From: Pseudisothecium myosuroides
Taxonomy: Eukaryota > Streptophyta > Bryopsida > Hypnales > Lembophyllaceae
Length of the DNA: 64,000 bases
NCBI GenBank assembly: GCA_951799445.1
Contig: OX637289.1
Span: 7,531,321-7,595,320 of the forward strand
Reading direction: 5' to 3'
Numbering within the stretch: position 1 is the first letter of the stretch; each line of letters starts with the position of its first letter. The notes beneath the pieces are model-generated. The model worked only from the letters and a program-made list of their open reading frames with translations. It was not told the DNA's origin and made no database searches. Below, in pieces: positions 46,223 through 59,217 of this stretch. The translations under genes were made by a program, and so were the position numbers.

Positions 46223-46871
46223 TCCCTAAATGCCCAAGGTACCAAATTCTGGTGTCAACAAAACTTTGAAGTTAAATAAAACCTAACCAAGATGCTATTT
46301 TTAGTAATTTATATATTTTTGAAAAATTCTTTTTGAAGTCTAGTTTTAGTGTCAACAATTTGATTTTTAAAATGATTGATTATGATTTTTCTATTTAGGA
46401 TTTTGTGCAAGGATACCCATTGCAATCTTGACTTTCCGTAGTGTTGAGGGCTCTTGGAAATGCGCCTCAAATACACTAGATCTTGGAGAAAAAATCACAT
46501 TAGAAATTCATTTAAAAAAATTGTAAAGTAGATTTTGAGAAGCCATAAATTGATTGGGGTGATGCAAGTTAGGTCCTTTAACCTCATAGTTTTTTGTTGA
46601 CCAACTTTTTAGATTTGGCATGTGAAAAGAGGATTGAAAGACTTCAAGTCACTTTTGCACTTTTAACATCCTCATGTTCAAACATTATAATCTTTCAATT
46701 CATAAGTGATATTGTTGTGTTTTTTTTCCTATGTGACCCCTGACATGTCTAGTTTGAATTTGTAAGAGTTGCAATTCATAAAAAATTGATACAATTTATC
46801 AAAATGTTGACTTTTTGTGCAATCTAGAGCAAATTCCTAGAAGTTCAAAAAAGGCCTTGGGCATTTAGGGG
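46223..46871 (+). mobile_element. TTAA-flanked inverted-repeat element, family B, copy 2
   Basis: A 649-bp element bounded by TTAA at 46219-46222 and 46872-46875. The left end is TCCCTAAATGCCCAAGG and the right end, reverse-complemented, CCCCTAAATGCCCAAGG. The interior matches 17215-17851 throughout, for example 'gagggctcttggaaatg' and 'atacactagatcttggagaa'. It is non-coding. Confidence 0.8.
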
Positions 46872-46875
46872 TTAA

Positions 46876-48440
46876 CCTAGAAATCCATTGAAGAATTGTC
46901 ATGTCAGCTCTTAGAGACTTGGGGGGCATGGGGTCTTCGTCTTAGATATGAGGTAAATCAGAGTTGTTTTTTAGGCATTTAAATGCCTAAAAGCACAAAA
47001 AAAATTGGAGAGCACGAAGCCTATAGGAAAAATTGGAAGAAAAATTGATTGATAATGCCAAGTTGTTCCAATTTTTTTAAAATATTTTGGATGAAATTGC
47101 CAATTTAAAATTAAAATCATCCAAATATGTGGATGAAAACATAGTTGTATCCAAAATATAAATGAGTACTAAAATATTTGGCTACATTATTATCTTGTAT
47201 ATTGTTGTTTCAGCACTTCTCCTAAAACCAAAAAAAAAACTTGAAGGTAATTGACCCCATTCTAGACACAAGTTTGGACAAGCCTAATACATGCATGAAA
47301 ATTCTTGTGATGTACATGTGTTCTGTAATATGTACTTCACAAGAAGAATTGTGCATGTAATGGGCTTATCCAGTTATGCTCGGGGAGGTCACTTCCCTTT
47401 ATGTTTTGTAACCACGTGCGTTAACCATATATATTTGTTTGGGGGCTATTTACCTAATAATTATGATTTTAAGGGACCCTTTTAGTAGAAAAAAGCTACT
47501 TGGTCTTAATTTTAAGCACCCTATAGGTAATTATAAATGAAAATCTAGCTTAATTCTTGGCACGCTATAATACTTATAAACTTTAGGAATTTTTTTTTGT
47601 TTGATAATAAAGGATTTTAGGATGAATGTTTGGCGTGAAAACATGCTGCTTACATTAAAAAAATTAGGATCAAACTCAAAAGCAACATGAAACAATCAAT
47701 AATTGATTAACCATTTAATCCATAACTTCCTAAACAATCAGAATGTGGTCACTTTGGTTTTTGAAGTGTTTTTCTTATTATTAAAAATAATTAGATGAAG
47801 TTGCACTTGAAGTGATGCTTTGAAGAATCAAGTTGGCTATCTTTGTGTGCGATTAGATTTACATATCAAGGTATTGTGGATTTTTTTTTAAATCCCAAAG
47901 CATAGGTGGTTGGGTGCTTGGACAAAAAAGTCAATAGGTTGGGAGGATTTGACCAATGAAAGAGTAGCATATGAATGGATAAGCCTAGATTGTAGATAGT
48001 GTTTTGACCCTAACTTGAAATACACATTTTTTATACAATTTTCACTCTTTTAATAAATAAAAATTTCCACATTATGTCTTTTGGACTTCCCTTTTGATCA
48101 ATTGTTTCCTATTGTTGGAATTCTCATCACATTCTATCTAATTGACATTTCATATTACACTCACTAAAATATTTAATTTGAAGATGTTGGTGTGTCAAGG
48201 TCATTATCTTACATTTTATAGACCCAAAAATTAAAAAAATTGTTATTATAAACTTCCAACTTGTAAAACACTCCAATCTAATTTATATCAAGTTGTCAAT
48301 TTTCTACAATGTTTCACGTTACTTGAAGGCAATTAAATTAGGAACTTTTAATAATATCTATGTCAACAATCAAATCTTTTTTTATATCTCATCATATGTA
48401 TTGTATTAACCCTTTAGTAGTCAAGCAAGTACATTGAGAT
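46876..48440. other. AT-rich non-coding stretch
   Basis: No exon, RNA gene or element end is supported here. Confidence 0.45.
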
Positions 48441-48445
48441 CACTT

Positions 48446-49150
48446 GTCACTATACTTTTATTTTTGAAAATTGAACCAAAATTCTATTTAACTCAAAAGT
48501 CATTTTCACTCATTAACTTCACAATAATTATGTGTGAGTCTATTACTCTTGATATAAATGGTTGCAACAAAGAGGTGATGATATCAGAAACTGATGAATC
48601 TCTTTACTTTTAGTTTTGAATTTGAAACAAAATTCTATTTAACTCTAAAAGCACACATCCTCAAAAATCTCATTTTTTGGATGTGCATAATCCGGTTCAA
48701 ATACACACTATGATCTTCCAATTCCACCATTAAATGATTTGACAAAATACCTCCAGTCCAATTGAGAATACAATTGTATAGTTAATTTCTACTTTAATCC
48801 ATTTTATTTTGTTGGAATCAATCTTGATAGAAAAGTGCCTGAAATCTAAAGCATCTAGCTACAAATATCCAAAATGTTAAATGGTTAAAAATCTATTATT
48901 TCTCATTCCTCCATTATAGAGACCAGTGATTATATCCATTCTAAAATTAATTTTTTCTCTTTTCTAATTTTATTCATACTAATTTATATCTACTTTTTTT
49001 TAAATCACAAGATTTTTTAATACCCTATTTTACATATAATGATGTTTCAAGAATAAAATCCAAGCTAAAGTAGATCCAAATCATTTATAAATTTTTCCTC
49101 CAATGAATAAAATGCACCCTATAGTTTAACTCACATGGTTTTCTACTTTT
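48446..49150 (+). repeat. ~700-bp direct duplicate of 4.17-4.87 kb
   Basis: It is colinear with 4170-4870: 'cactata...tatttttgaaaattgaacca', 'acttcacaataattatgtgt', 'ggttgcaacaaagaggtgat' and 'atcatttataaatttttcct'. There are scattered substitutions and a few small indels. It is non-coding. Confidence 0.75.
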
Positions 49151-50295
49151 CGCAAAGTGACCTCCCCTCGCAGTTATGTTATACATGCATGAGTCCAAAG
49201 ATAGGGTCATCCAAAGATTAGAGCTAAAAATTTAAATTGTATTATTTTCAACATAGGATGTGAATTGTAAGATTGATGGGTTGGAACTAAGATAGGGTAA
49301 GAGTCTCTCCTACCTTTTTAGATTCAACATAGGTTGTTTTGATTTAGATTTATGGTTTGAGATCATATTTGTGTATTGGATTTGCATTTATTCTATTTCA
49401 ATTTTGTATTTTATTATTCTATTATTGTTTAATTTTTATGTTTACATGTAATTGAATTTAGGACAACAAAAAGAAGACATAATATTTATTCTAAACATGT
49501 TCATAAACCATGGATTTTGATATGTTGCGCATGCATCCAAAACTAAATAGTTGGAGCCTTTGTGAAACTTTTAAATAAACCTTCAAATTTTTTGCACAAA
49601 TGAAAATGAAAAAATTGTTGTCGAGGACTTGTTTTTCCGGTTTTGTGTATACTTTTCCCTTTCAATGGAAACTGTCCTTGTGTTTCAAGGGAAAAAAAAT
49701 TTACATCCACTCTAGATGTGTTTTAAGGAATGTGTTGACTTTCTATTATGTAGGTTTTGCCATGAGTGGATATTTTGCTTCTTTTTGTAATAATAAATGT
49801 ATCCTTGATTTTCATGGATGTGCTATTACTTAGCTATGTGAAGTATACTAAATCATTTTGCAAGTTTTTTGTGAAAGGGTATGATGTTGAGGTTGTTGTC
49901 AATTGTTTTTATGGGCAAGACCTCTAAAGTAGCAAGCTCTTAAATGAAGCAGTCATTTAGAATCGCCCCTACATAAAGGCCTAAAACAATGCATATGGTT
50001 TCCAAAATGGATAAGTTTTTTTGAGCCAAGAAAATGTCATTGCAAGCGAGTGGTTTCAAGACAATCAATAGTCAATAGAGACTATCATTATGTGTAGCAT
50101 ATGAGTCATTACTACGTGATTGAATAGCCAAGAAAGAAATTCAAATGACAATGAAAAGTAGCATTAAAATGTAATATCAAGCGAGCAAGACAATAAATTA
50201 AAATTGAGCATGAATCTTTTATTGCCTTTCATGTGATTGAAATATTCATTACAAAAGGCATTGTAAGTTAGTCAATTATATGGCGTTTTCAGAGC
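49151..50295. other. AT-rich non-coding stretch
   Basis: A 77-codon frame at 49600-49833 is open but has no recognisable content in AT-rich surroundings. Nothing else is supported. Confidence 0.4.
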
Positions 50296-50299
50296 TTAA

Positions 50300-51267
50300 C
50301 CCCAAAGTGACAAAGAGGACAGAAAGTGTCCTCACAAAGTTTCAAGTCCAGTTCAAAGTGTTGTAACTTTTGCATTCAAGGTCCAAATTCAATAAGACTT
50401 GTTGGAAAAGTTGCGTTCTCCCTTCTAGTTTGTATGGTAAAATTTTCAGATCAATCCAAGATGTAATGATTTTTTGGAAGCCAATCGAAGTTCACAACTT
50501 CAATTTGAGTTCACCATATTGCATTTTAGGGCAACAACTTTGGGGCCTTGTATCTCCTTCATCCATTGCTCATTTTCAATAAAATTTATTGGATTTTGTT
50601 CCCCTTGAAGTATACTTATTGCGGTAAAGTTTTCATGTCAATCCAAGTTGTTTTGAATGTTTGGGAGCAATTCGAAGTTCAAAATCCTGCCATTTTTGGA
50701 GTGTAGTGAACTTTGGCGGCTTGTTTCTTCTTCATACAGAGTCCATTTTCAATAATTCTTTTTGGAAAAGTTGCGCATACTAGTCTAGTTTTTGTGGCTA
50801 AAATTTCATGTTAATCCAAGAATTAATGAGTGACTGAGAAGCATTCTAGTAGAAGGAGGTTCAGCTTTAGATGTGTTTTTTGCAATTTTTCTTGCTGATT
50901 TTTGACATTTCAAAGCCGTTTTGTAGACACAATGATTCAATTGAATGAATTTTTTTTCACCAATGTGTTTGTTTACTAGTTTTGAATATTTTTGTAGTGT
51001 AAAGTTTTTTCATTTGAGTAGGTTTAGAAATCAAACTTCACCTCCAAATGTGTTTTTGGGAAAATTTCAGCATCCATTTTCAACACTAAAACATTATGAT
51101 CTTGCAATCTGTGTGGCCAAATGACTTCAAATTTTGTACATGTCATCTACAACATGTACACTACAAGATTGTATGGTTGAGATTTGTATAACTTGAAGAC
51201 ATTTAGATCCATAAAGCTTCAAAGCAATGATGTTTTTGAACCCCAGAAATTGAATGTCACTTTGGGG
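50300..51267 (+). mobile_element. TTAA-type element, family C, copy 2
   Basis: A 968-bp element with a 13-bp perfect inverted repeat, CCCCAAAGTGACA, flanked by TTAA (50296-50299) and TTGA (51268-51271, one base altered). The interior is the reverse complement of the element at 42631-43601. It contains internal tandem-like modules, each built on 'ttca-ataa(a/g)(a)ctt-ttggaaaa(g)ttg' and 'aaaattt(t)catg(t)(t)aatccaag'. It is non-coding. Confidence 0.75.
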
Positions 51268-51611
51268 TTGAAGAAGACATGAGAGAGCGGTGCACATGTG
51301 TCTTGCTTAGTTTTTGATACTCTGTTGGTGTATAAACAAACTTTTTTGAACACTCACAACATCTTCTTTATATATTTCTGGACTCTCATGCTCCATTAAA
51401 AGCCACAACCTAAATGATCACTAATGCTGCCTATGCGCATAAATAGCGCTTTATGCACCTTTGCCTTCAAAAAATTGTATTTTATTCATATGGAGGCATA
51501 AATTTACCAAATTTTTTTGTCATTCCATTATTTTCCTTTCCTGCATCTACCCAAAAAAATCTCAAATGTTTGGGGGGCGAGTCTCAACCTTAGATCCATC
51601 TTTTACCTTAA

Positions 51612-52514
51612 CCCCTAAAGGACCGGCATGCGTTTTTTGGCCGTATAGAAATTTTGGGCAGGTCTGTGTGACTAGAGATTTCCATATTTTAAGTTGAAAT
51701 TTTAATAGAAGATGGGCGCAAGGAATATCTTTCATATGCTTTAAATTTCAAGACATTTGGAAATAGGAGTCAAAAGTTATGGCCAAATATGTTACTTTTT
51801 TTTCGTAACTGGGCAGTCCGGGCAGCAAGAAAAATTTGGCAAAAATTTGATTTTTTTTCTTAAAATATTTTTTTTCTTGTAGATTATAATTTTATCTATC
51901 TGGAAAGCTTTGATTCATTTCATTTGGATTTGTTATGAAAAAGTTATGGACATTCTTGTTTTTCGGGCAGTTAGAGCATCTTCTTGAAAAAAATAACTTG
52001 TAAGATTCATTTCTAAATGCGATTTTTGCGATTTTTCAAAAAAAAAAAATCTCATGGTTTAGTTTACTTGCTAGAACAATCTCACCATTGGGATTAGTAT
52101 ATTTTAATTCCATCTAAAATATATTAATGGTTTAGATTTTCCTTCTATCTCGTACCTACTTCTATTTCATAAATTTTTTAGGAATGATAATTAAGTTTTT
52201 TTGAATAACTTTTTTTTCCCTAGACTCTCAACTCAATTCTCCACTATAAAGATTTGAAGCACAAAACTCTGTAGTGCAAAAATTTTAAGTGAAAAATGTT
52301 TAAAGTCAAAAAATCTAGTCCCGCAATGTGCTGAAATACTTGTTTTTTCCACTTTAAACGCAGATATCTTTTTTCCACACATTCTCATACTAGTTAGGTG
52401 TAAGATCCTAAGGTTAGATGTGGAAAAAAAAAATTTCATTTTTTTTACTCCTTGCTATAGAAATGGCAGTTTTGATGATTTTTTGGCAGAAAAAAAGCCT
52501 TGGGCCTTTAGGGG
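51612..52514 (+). mobile_element. TTAA-flanked inverted-repeat element, family A, copy 3
   Basis: A 903-bp element bounded by TTAA at 51608-51611 and 52515-52518. The left end CCCCTAAAGGACCGGC matches the copy at 44217, and the right end is CCCCTAAAGGCCC. It lacks a short segment near 52371 ('gcaatttaagc...' in its sisters). It is non-coding. Confidence 0.8.
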
Positions 52515-52518
52515 TTAA

Positions 52519-55500
52519 GTGTTTCATTCTTGAACATATTACCTTAGTGACATTGCCAAATACATACTCTGGTTTTAGAGAGAGTGTCACTCGTTTTAGA
52601 ATCAAAGAATGTGATTAGTAATATCTCAGGGGGTAATTTCTAAAACAAAAATTAGTTGTTGTTTTAATAATCAGTAGGTAGCAAGGTAGGTGCGAGTGCC
52701 ATTAGATGTACTTTGTATAGTATTTGTGTGTATCTTAAATATAAGTCATCGAGGTTACATGCACATTCTAAAATATGTTGACTTCATTTTTGAAATTGAA
52801 TGTAAAAAAATTAGCTTGCAAAACCTTGTTTATCCCAATCTTCACAATATAGCTCTACAAGTTCAAAGTGATGTTGGTGTAGTTTCAGTGAATACTTAAG
52901 TATGGTTGTTGTATTGGAAAAAAACTAAAAAATTTAAACTAAGAAAATTGTATGAAAATACAACAAGGAATGAATTTAAATAGGCAATACCCCCATCTAA
53001 AATACCTCATCTAAATTATTCCATCTTAGAAAATTAGGTGACAATAGGATATCATGAATTTTGAAAAATTTATAATATCCCCCCATAAAATACCTTTTAA
53101 ACACACATATATAGAAAATGTAACATGCAATGCCCCCCAAGTCTAGAAATCGTTGTCCTCTCTCTCCCACATGCTTTTGTTCAACTCTTCCAACAATCTA
53201 TGCTTACGCTTATGAGGGTGAAGCACACAATAATAAGCTAATCACAATCACAATGAGACCACAAAAATTTTCATAAAATTGGATTCAAATAAGAATTAAA
53301 AGGCTTATGATGAAGAAGAACACAACATCAATATAGCGAGGTTAGTCACTGCTATGGTATTGTGGCAACTAGGATAGGGTCCTTTTAGTCGCTACTTTGG
53401 CTCCCTCCTAAGTTGGGTCAATATAGAGGTTAGGTAGAAATGATTTTTTAGATGAGGTAAAAAGAGAGACTCTTGATAGAGGCCTTAAACAAAGGAAAAG
53501 AATCCTCTAGGGAAGGCATCATCCAAATTAAACTATGGGTTTGGTCATCATGTGAGGCTTGCAGTCAACCTTAGGTATCTTCCAGTCTGCTATATATATA
53601 GGCACAAATGAAGGAACTTCATTGCAAAGAATAGTACCACAAGACCTATATTGAGTGACAATGTTGTCACCTTTGCCAAAAACAAATAATTATTAGTTAG
53701 TATATATCAATTGAAATCAAGTCACATGAAACTTGCAACAAGATTTATTAGGTTATTTGGGACTTTGATATCCCAAAGTCAAATAGTGCCAAATGACCAA
53801 AGTGTCTTGCCTCTTGCAATGGACGTGATTTTCTTCACCCTATATTCTATCAGAAGTAGTATGATAAAAACTCGAAGAAGCAAAATAAGCTTCATCTATT
53901 TCACACTTTGTCTCAATCCATGCAACCTAGGCATAATTATGGGTCACATTTGAGGATAGTTCAATGTTGGTTAAGAGCTTTAGTTCCAGGTATCAACTCA
54001 AGTTTATTGTTGTGCAAATGAGTGATTGCAAGAAAGACCGGTCCTTTTTGAGTTACATTTAGAGTGATAGAGTTGTAATTTGCTATAATTTTTTAAGAAT
54101 AAATACAATGAACTTTAATTTTTTTATTGAGAATGGATATCTTAATCAAAATCATATCTTTTATTTTTCAAAAATTAAAAAAACATTTTATATTTAAAAT
54201 TCAATTTTGCTCATTTATCACACTTTGCCATTTTGGGGGTTTGAGTATCGGGGAGTATCCAAAATTAATGATCTAGAGCTACATTTATGTGGTCTATTAC
54301 CATAGTATTCTTACATTAGGAAAATTAAATTTTTTTTTGAAAAATTAAAAAATGACGTGGCACTACTGGTGCCACGTCAGTGCTGCTAATGCCACGTCAG
54401 CGCCCCGTCAGATTGGAAAAAGTATAATTTTTTTTCTTCTGTAATTGCACCCCGAGAGGCCCGAAAATAAAAAAATTGGCAGCTCCCTTGAGGGCTGAAA
54501 TTTTTCCTAATGCTAAGGGGCAAAAAATATATATTATTTTATATCCTCTACATTGGTGCAAATAGGGCTCCCTGGCGCTTGCACTTATAAACATTGAAGA
54601 TGGTTTTTTGATCATTCTTTGCGTGAAATCTCATCACCATCAAGTCCCCACAAATTGCCAATTTTTAATTTTTTTGTAAATTGTTTTGCCTATGTTTTAC
54701 AATTAAAATGTCAATGTACATATTTTCTTGAGATCTGGCACTTTTCTAGGTCTCCTACTTAGAAAAAAATTCTATGCTTTTCCTTCTTAAGTAACCTTAT
54801 TCTTAGAGGTGTATACATTGGTCATATTCATTATTATTTTTAATGATTTTATAGCAATTATTAAAAAATTACCTAAATGCTACGAAAATAGGTTGGCTTT
54901 TTTTGCAACTATTCAAATTTATAAAATGGAATTTTATTTATTTATTGAAAAAGTAAAAAAATTCTAAATTTTTACAATGACTTCTTGTCTAGATTTATTA
55001 CATCAATTTTTATGGCCAAAAATTCTATTAGAGTTGGAATAACCCCTAAAAGACTTTAGTACACATTAGCATATATTGTCAGAAGCTACTGTTTTTTAGG
55101 TTAGCAAGAAAAAAATGATAAATAAAATTGTTTTTTAAGTTCAATCATGTAAATTTGTACTAGACTACATTGGGATTGTAAGGGAAATATTTCAAAAAGT
55201 TTAATGGTGTGGATTGAAGGATTCTATTGTTTGAAGTTAAAAGAAAAAGTTTTTTTTTTACTGTCTAAAAAGGTCAGCATGCTTTAACTCCCCCTAAAGT
55301 GAATTTTTTACTATACTTATGGTTATTTATTTGATAGTATGAGTTACATATTCACAAATTTTTGAGAGGTAGATGTAGTGTTTAGCAAAAGATTTTCTAA
55401 TTGCCCGACTTGCCCTAGGTTTTTTTGGATAGCATGATTCTTGCTCTGGGCACTCGATGGGAAAAAAACACTATATTCTCTAGAAGGTGGTATATGCCTT

Positions 55501-55946
55501 GTGTCATTTCTTGATTCCAATTGAGATCAGAATTGTTGAATCTTCTTCAATTAAAATTCAAGGCTTCTCCCAAATAAAGGTCGCCTCATAGACACTTTAC
55601 ACCTAGAAGCCAGGCCAATTCCCCTTGAGGCCAATTACACAATTTGAGCCTTTTGTCCATTCACAAGTGAGGATTTCAAGCCTCTTCCACAACAAATTGG
55701 CTCAACCTCTAGGTACAAGGTAAAATAGTCCATTACGGGTAGAAGACCCATTGTGGACACCTAGGAATGATACCATTATGGTTTTCTTCCAGTGAATGGG
55801 ATTTGGGCCACAATCATATCTTAGCTAATCAGAATGGAGTGATCAATGACCACAATAGGAACTTTCAGCTTTTTAGTGTTAATTCATTATAGGAAATGAC
55901 TTTTTAGGCCTTCCATATTAGAAATTATTATGAGTGCTTTTGGTGA
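52519..55946. other. AT-rich non-coding stretch with possible retroelement debris
   Basis: 53.15-53.96 kb is less AT-rich and its minus strand loosely resembles retroelement coding sequence broken by stops; I cannot assign it. At 54355-54410 'gccacgtcag' is repeated three times within ~45 bp. At 55035 'taacccctaaaagac' resembles a TTAA-element end with no clear partner. Confidence 0.35.
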
Positions 55947-55950
55947 TTAA

Positions 55951-56873
55951 TCCCTAAAGTTGACTATGTTTTCACCAAAAACGCTCCAAAACTACCATTT
56001 CTAGTACAAGTACCAAATTTTAGGAAAAAAAACATTTTTGGACACATGTAATTGTGAGATCTTATAGTATGTTAGTTTTAGAACATGTGAAAAAGATTTC
56101 AGAATTTTCCACTATATGGATTGGAAGATATTAGCGTTTGAATTGGCAAAAATCCTTTTTTTGTCCTTGCAAAAAACATGGCAGCGGCACTTCACAAGGT
56201 CACATTTGTATGAAAAAATGTCCAAAATGGTGGTACTTCTTCAAATTATTTTTCCTAAACAAGTTGGCTACATGCTTAAATTTTTTTAAATCATTTGGAA
56301 TTGTACAATATACAGGAAAAAAATAGTAAGTAGAAAAAAATAGAAAATGATTCAAAATACAAAATTGTTAAGAATTTAATTATGGAATTGAAAAATGTCA
56401 ATCCCAATGGTTGTAATGTTGTAATAAACAACCTAAGTCCTATGATTTATTTATTTTTCAAAAAATATTGAAAACTGAGTGAAATAAACAACTTCAAAGT
56501 TTATTTTAGAATAGAGAGTCTACAGTTGCCCGCAAACTAAAACTCCTTATAACTTTCGACTCATTGATCGAAATGGAATGATTCAAAGCTTTCCACATAT
56601 ATATAAATCTAGAAAACCAGTTTCAAATTTTTGTTTTTGAAAAAATTGATTTTTTCTGATCTACTCAGACTGCCCAAGTTGAGAAACAAACAACATATTA
56701 GGCCATAACTTTTGACTCATATTTTCAAATGTCATGAAATTCAGTGCATATGAAAGATATTCCTTGTCCCCTCCTTCTATAAAAATTTCAGCCTAAAATA
56801 TGCAAATTTCTAGTCATAGGTACCTGCCCAAAATTGCTATGTTGCTAAAAATAATAGGGTGGTCCTTTAGGGG
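55951..56873 (-). mobile_element. TTAA-type element, family A, inverted diverged copy
   Basis: A 923-bp element bounded by TTAA (55947-55950) and GTAA (56874-56877, altered). The ends are TCCCTAAAGTTGAC and, reverse-complemented, CCCCTAAAGGACCACC. The interior is the reverse complement of family A, for example 'tttcagcctaaaatatgcaa' and 'ctgcccaaaattgct'. It is non-coding and older than the three forward copies. Confidence 0.7.
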
Positions 56874-57089
56874 GTAAGATGAGCATTATAGATACATTTT
56901 TTTTCGTTGGTTTTGGGGTAGTCTAGAGACTCTTTTAGGCCATGATGGACAGAACACTCCAAAAATTCATAACAAATTCATACTTTGTCAAAAAAATATA
57001 ATTTCAATTGCTCTTGCCATTTCTATCACTTGTCTTTATGTGGGAGAAAAACTAGAAAATTTCAGCGATGATGACATGAGGACAAACTC

Positions 57090-57790
57090 TTCATTCTGTC
57101 CGTAATGGGCTGCTTTACCTTAAAGTGTCCCTTAGAAAGGCTTGGTAAGGTTGCCCATGCCCAAGTGTGTGATTTTTTTCCCAACTTCTTGCAGCACTGT
57201 TATCACTGGACCCTGCAGCCTGGGAGGGCCTGCATTCTTGCCCACAAGGCACAAGCCCTGCCAACTCGCAAAAAGTAGCATTCATGGTTTTAATAATACT
57301 TTCATTTCATATAGTGTAATTTATTTAAAAATAGTGGTGCTAGTTGGCTCTTGGCAGCCCCAAGAGCTCTCCGTCCCTCCTCCCACAAGAGGAAACTCGA
57401 CCCATTTTTTCCAGGTTGGATGTTGCATGAATGTCATCATGGGACTGCAAGGCAAGGGCGAGGGCCTCATTGGCCACCAAAAGAAGCACTGAGATAAGCA
57501 TCTGCAATACACGATCCTTGGGTTGTTATTTTGGAGCCCAATCCTAAATATATGCTGCATTTCAGCCTCTCAGGCAGCCTCCTCATTGGACAGTCCACTT
57601 TCCGGGGAGCCATAGATTTGCCGTAATTTGTGAATTGAGCTAAACTGAAACTGTTTGCAGCGAGTGCCCTGCCTGTAGTCCTCCTTGAAAAGATTATCGT
57701 CTTTATCCGTCCAGGTCATATTGAGATCAATAAACCATAGATTGAGTGATTGTGTTGGAACATATCCAAAAGACCTCATTTACCCTGTTC
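57090..57790. other. GC-balanced island, possible relic
   Basis: Composition rises against the AT-rich flanks, and short open frames exist on both strands (57142-57492 plus, 57570-57779 minus). None contains a motif I recognise. It may be a decayed gene fragment. Confidence 0.25.
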
Positions 57791-58488
57791 CCAAATGTGG
57801 GAAAGTCAATTGATTTCTATTTCCAATTTTTTTTTTAAATTTATTTAACAAATGGGAAGCCCATTCTATTTCCATTTTGAAGTTTGAAAACTCAATAACA
57901 ATTCCACCAGGTAGAAAAAAATAGAATTACTTATGGAGCCTTCAGTCTTTCACAAAACTGGTACACTTCAAATTACATTGCATTGAGCAAAAGTGATTAA
58001 AGTTTAAAACTTTGAATAGGGAAGCTATAAATTGTGATGTTAAGCATAAGAGCATCCCCTATAGTTTTTTAAATTTTGAACCTCCAAACTACCGGAAAAT
58101 GGCCCTGTAAACGGATTGGCGTTGGAAGCATGCTTGAGAATGGATGTGGTGCAGCTCAAGGCTACAATACCTCATTCCACAAATAGAGATTGATGTAAAG
58201 CATGAGGACCACCTCTATAGTAAAAGAGAGTCAACATGCAATCATGACAATATTTTACTTTGTCTTTTTCCTTTTGAAGGGCTTGCCAAAGAGAGCCCAC
58301 ATAGCGTAGCAATTATCAAAATTCAATAGGCCTACAACAATGGTTTTCTTGATAGCATAGGGCAAAGGATCTCCTTTCTTGACAAAACATGTTGGACCTT
58401 CAAATTAGCCCTCCATGCAACCATTTGAAGGACCACAGGGAATGCTCTAATACAGTAGAAGTTGGAAAAAATTGTGAGCAACATTTAA

Positions 58489-59213
58489 CCCCTTAGGATA
58501 ACTCAACTTTCCGCATAGTGAAACTTTTTTAGTTTTCTATATTAAGATAGACATTTCAAAATTATAAATTTTATATAAACTTTTGAAGTAATTTCTTTGT
58601 AAAAATCATAGTAATTATTAAAATATTTTAAATAATATGAATTTTATAGAAAGTTGAAGATGATAGTGATGAACATTGTGGTGTAATTGGTGTACTATTT
58701 GAACTCACACCAAGAAAAAACCAATAGAAAAAGTTCAAAAATATTGTATTTTAATCTTTCAAGATGCTACCTTCAAAGTGTCACAATAACTAAGATTTTA
58801 ATAATTTTGAAAAAAATTAAAATGGAATAAATTTTTTTTATTGAAGTTACATTTTCTTAGTTAAGCTTAAAAGTGTTTAAAACCAAAAGCTATGTGAAAA
58901 TTGAACCCCTATTTAACTAATTATGGACAAATCTATAGTCCAAAATTAATATTGCACCTGCAAGTGAATGAAGAAAATATTATATAGAGAGTGAGAATTC
59001 AAACACCTAGAATTTTGAGTTAAAATGGTTCGAAATCACCATTTGGGATCAAATAAAATTTATAAAAAATAGAAAAATATCAGCTGCTAGTCGATACATT
59101 TCCAATTATAAATAATGTTATAATTTGTGGATTTGTCTATAATTAGTTAAAATGAGGGATCATTGAAGTTTGACTTTCAAAAAGCCAATCTGGGTTGCAA
59201 TGTCCTCTAAGGA
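58489..59213. mobile_element. Possible TTAA-flanked element, separate family
   Basis: TTAA at 58485-58488 is followed by CCCCTTAGGATAAC. The sequence before TTAA at 59214-59217 reads, reverse-complemented, TCCTTAGAGGACATTG. An internal inverted repeat ('taactaattatggacaaatc' near 58915 against 'tttgtctataattagtta' near 59135) supports a bounded unit of ~725 bp. It is non-coding. Confidence 0.4.
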
Positions 59214-59217
59214 TTAA

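Noticed and set aside
53150..53960. Possible antisense LTR-retrotransposon coding remnant
   Set aside because: Fragments on the minus strand are too short and too broken by stops to match gag or pol motifs by eye.
55035..55300. Possible short TTAA element between 'taacccctaaaagac' and 'ctttaactccccctaaag'
   Set aside because: The second site does not read as an inverted terminus with TTAA and the interior does not align to any family, so it was not listed as an element.
57142..57779. Open frames of 69-116 codons on both strands
   Set aside because: There is no motif, splice signal or start context. Raised GC alone can explain them.
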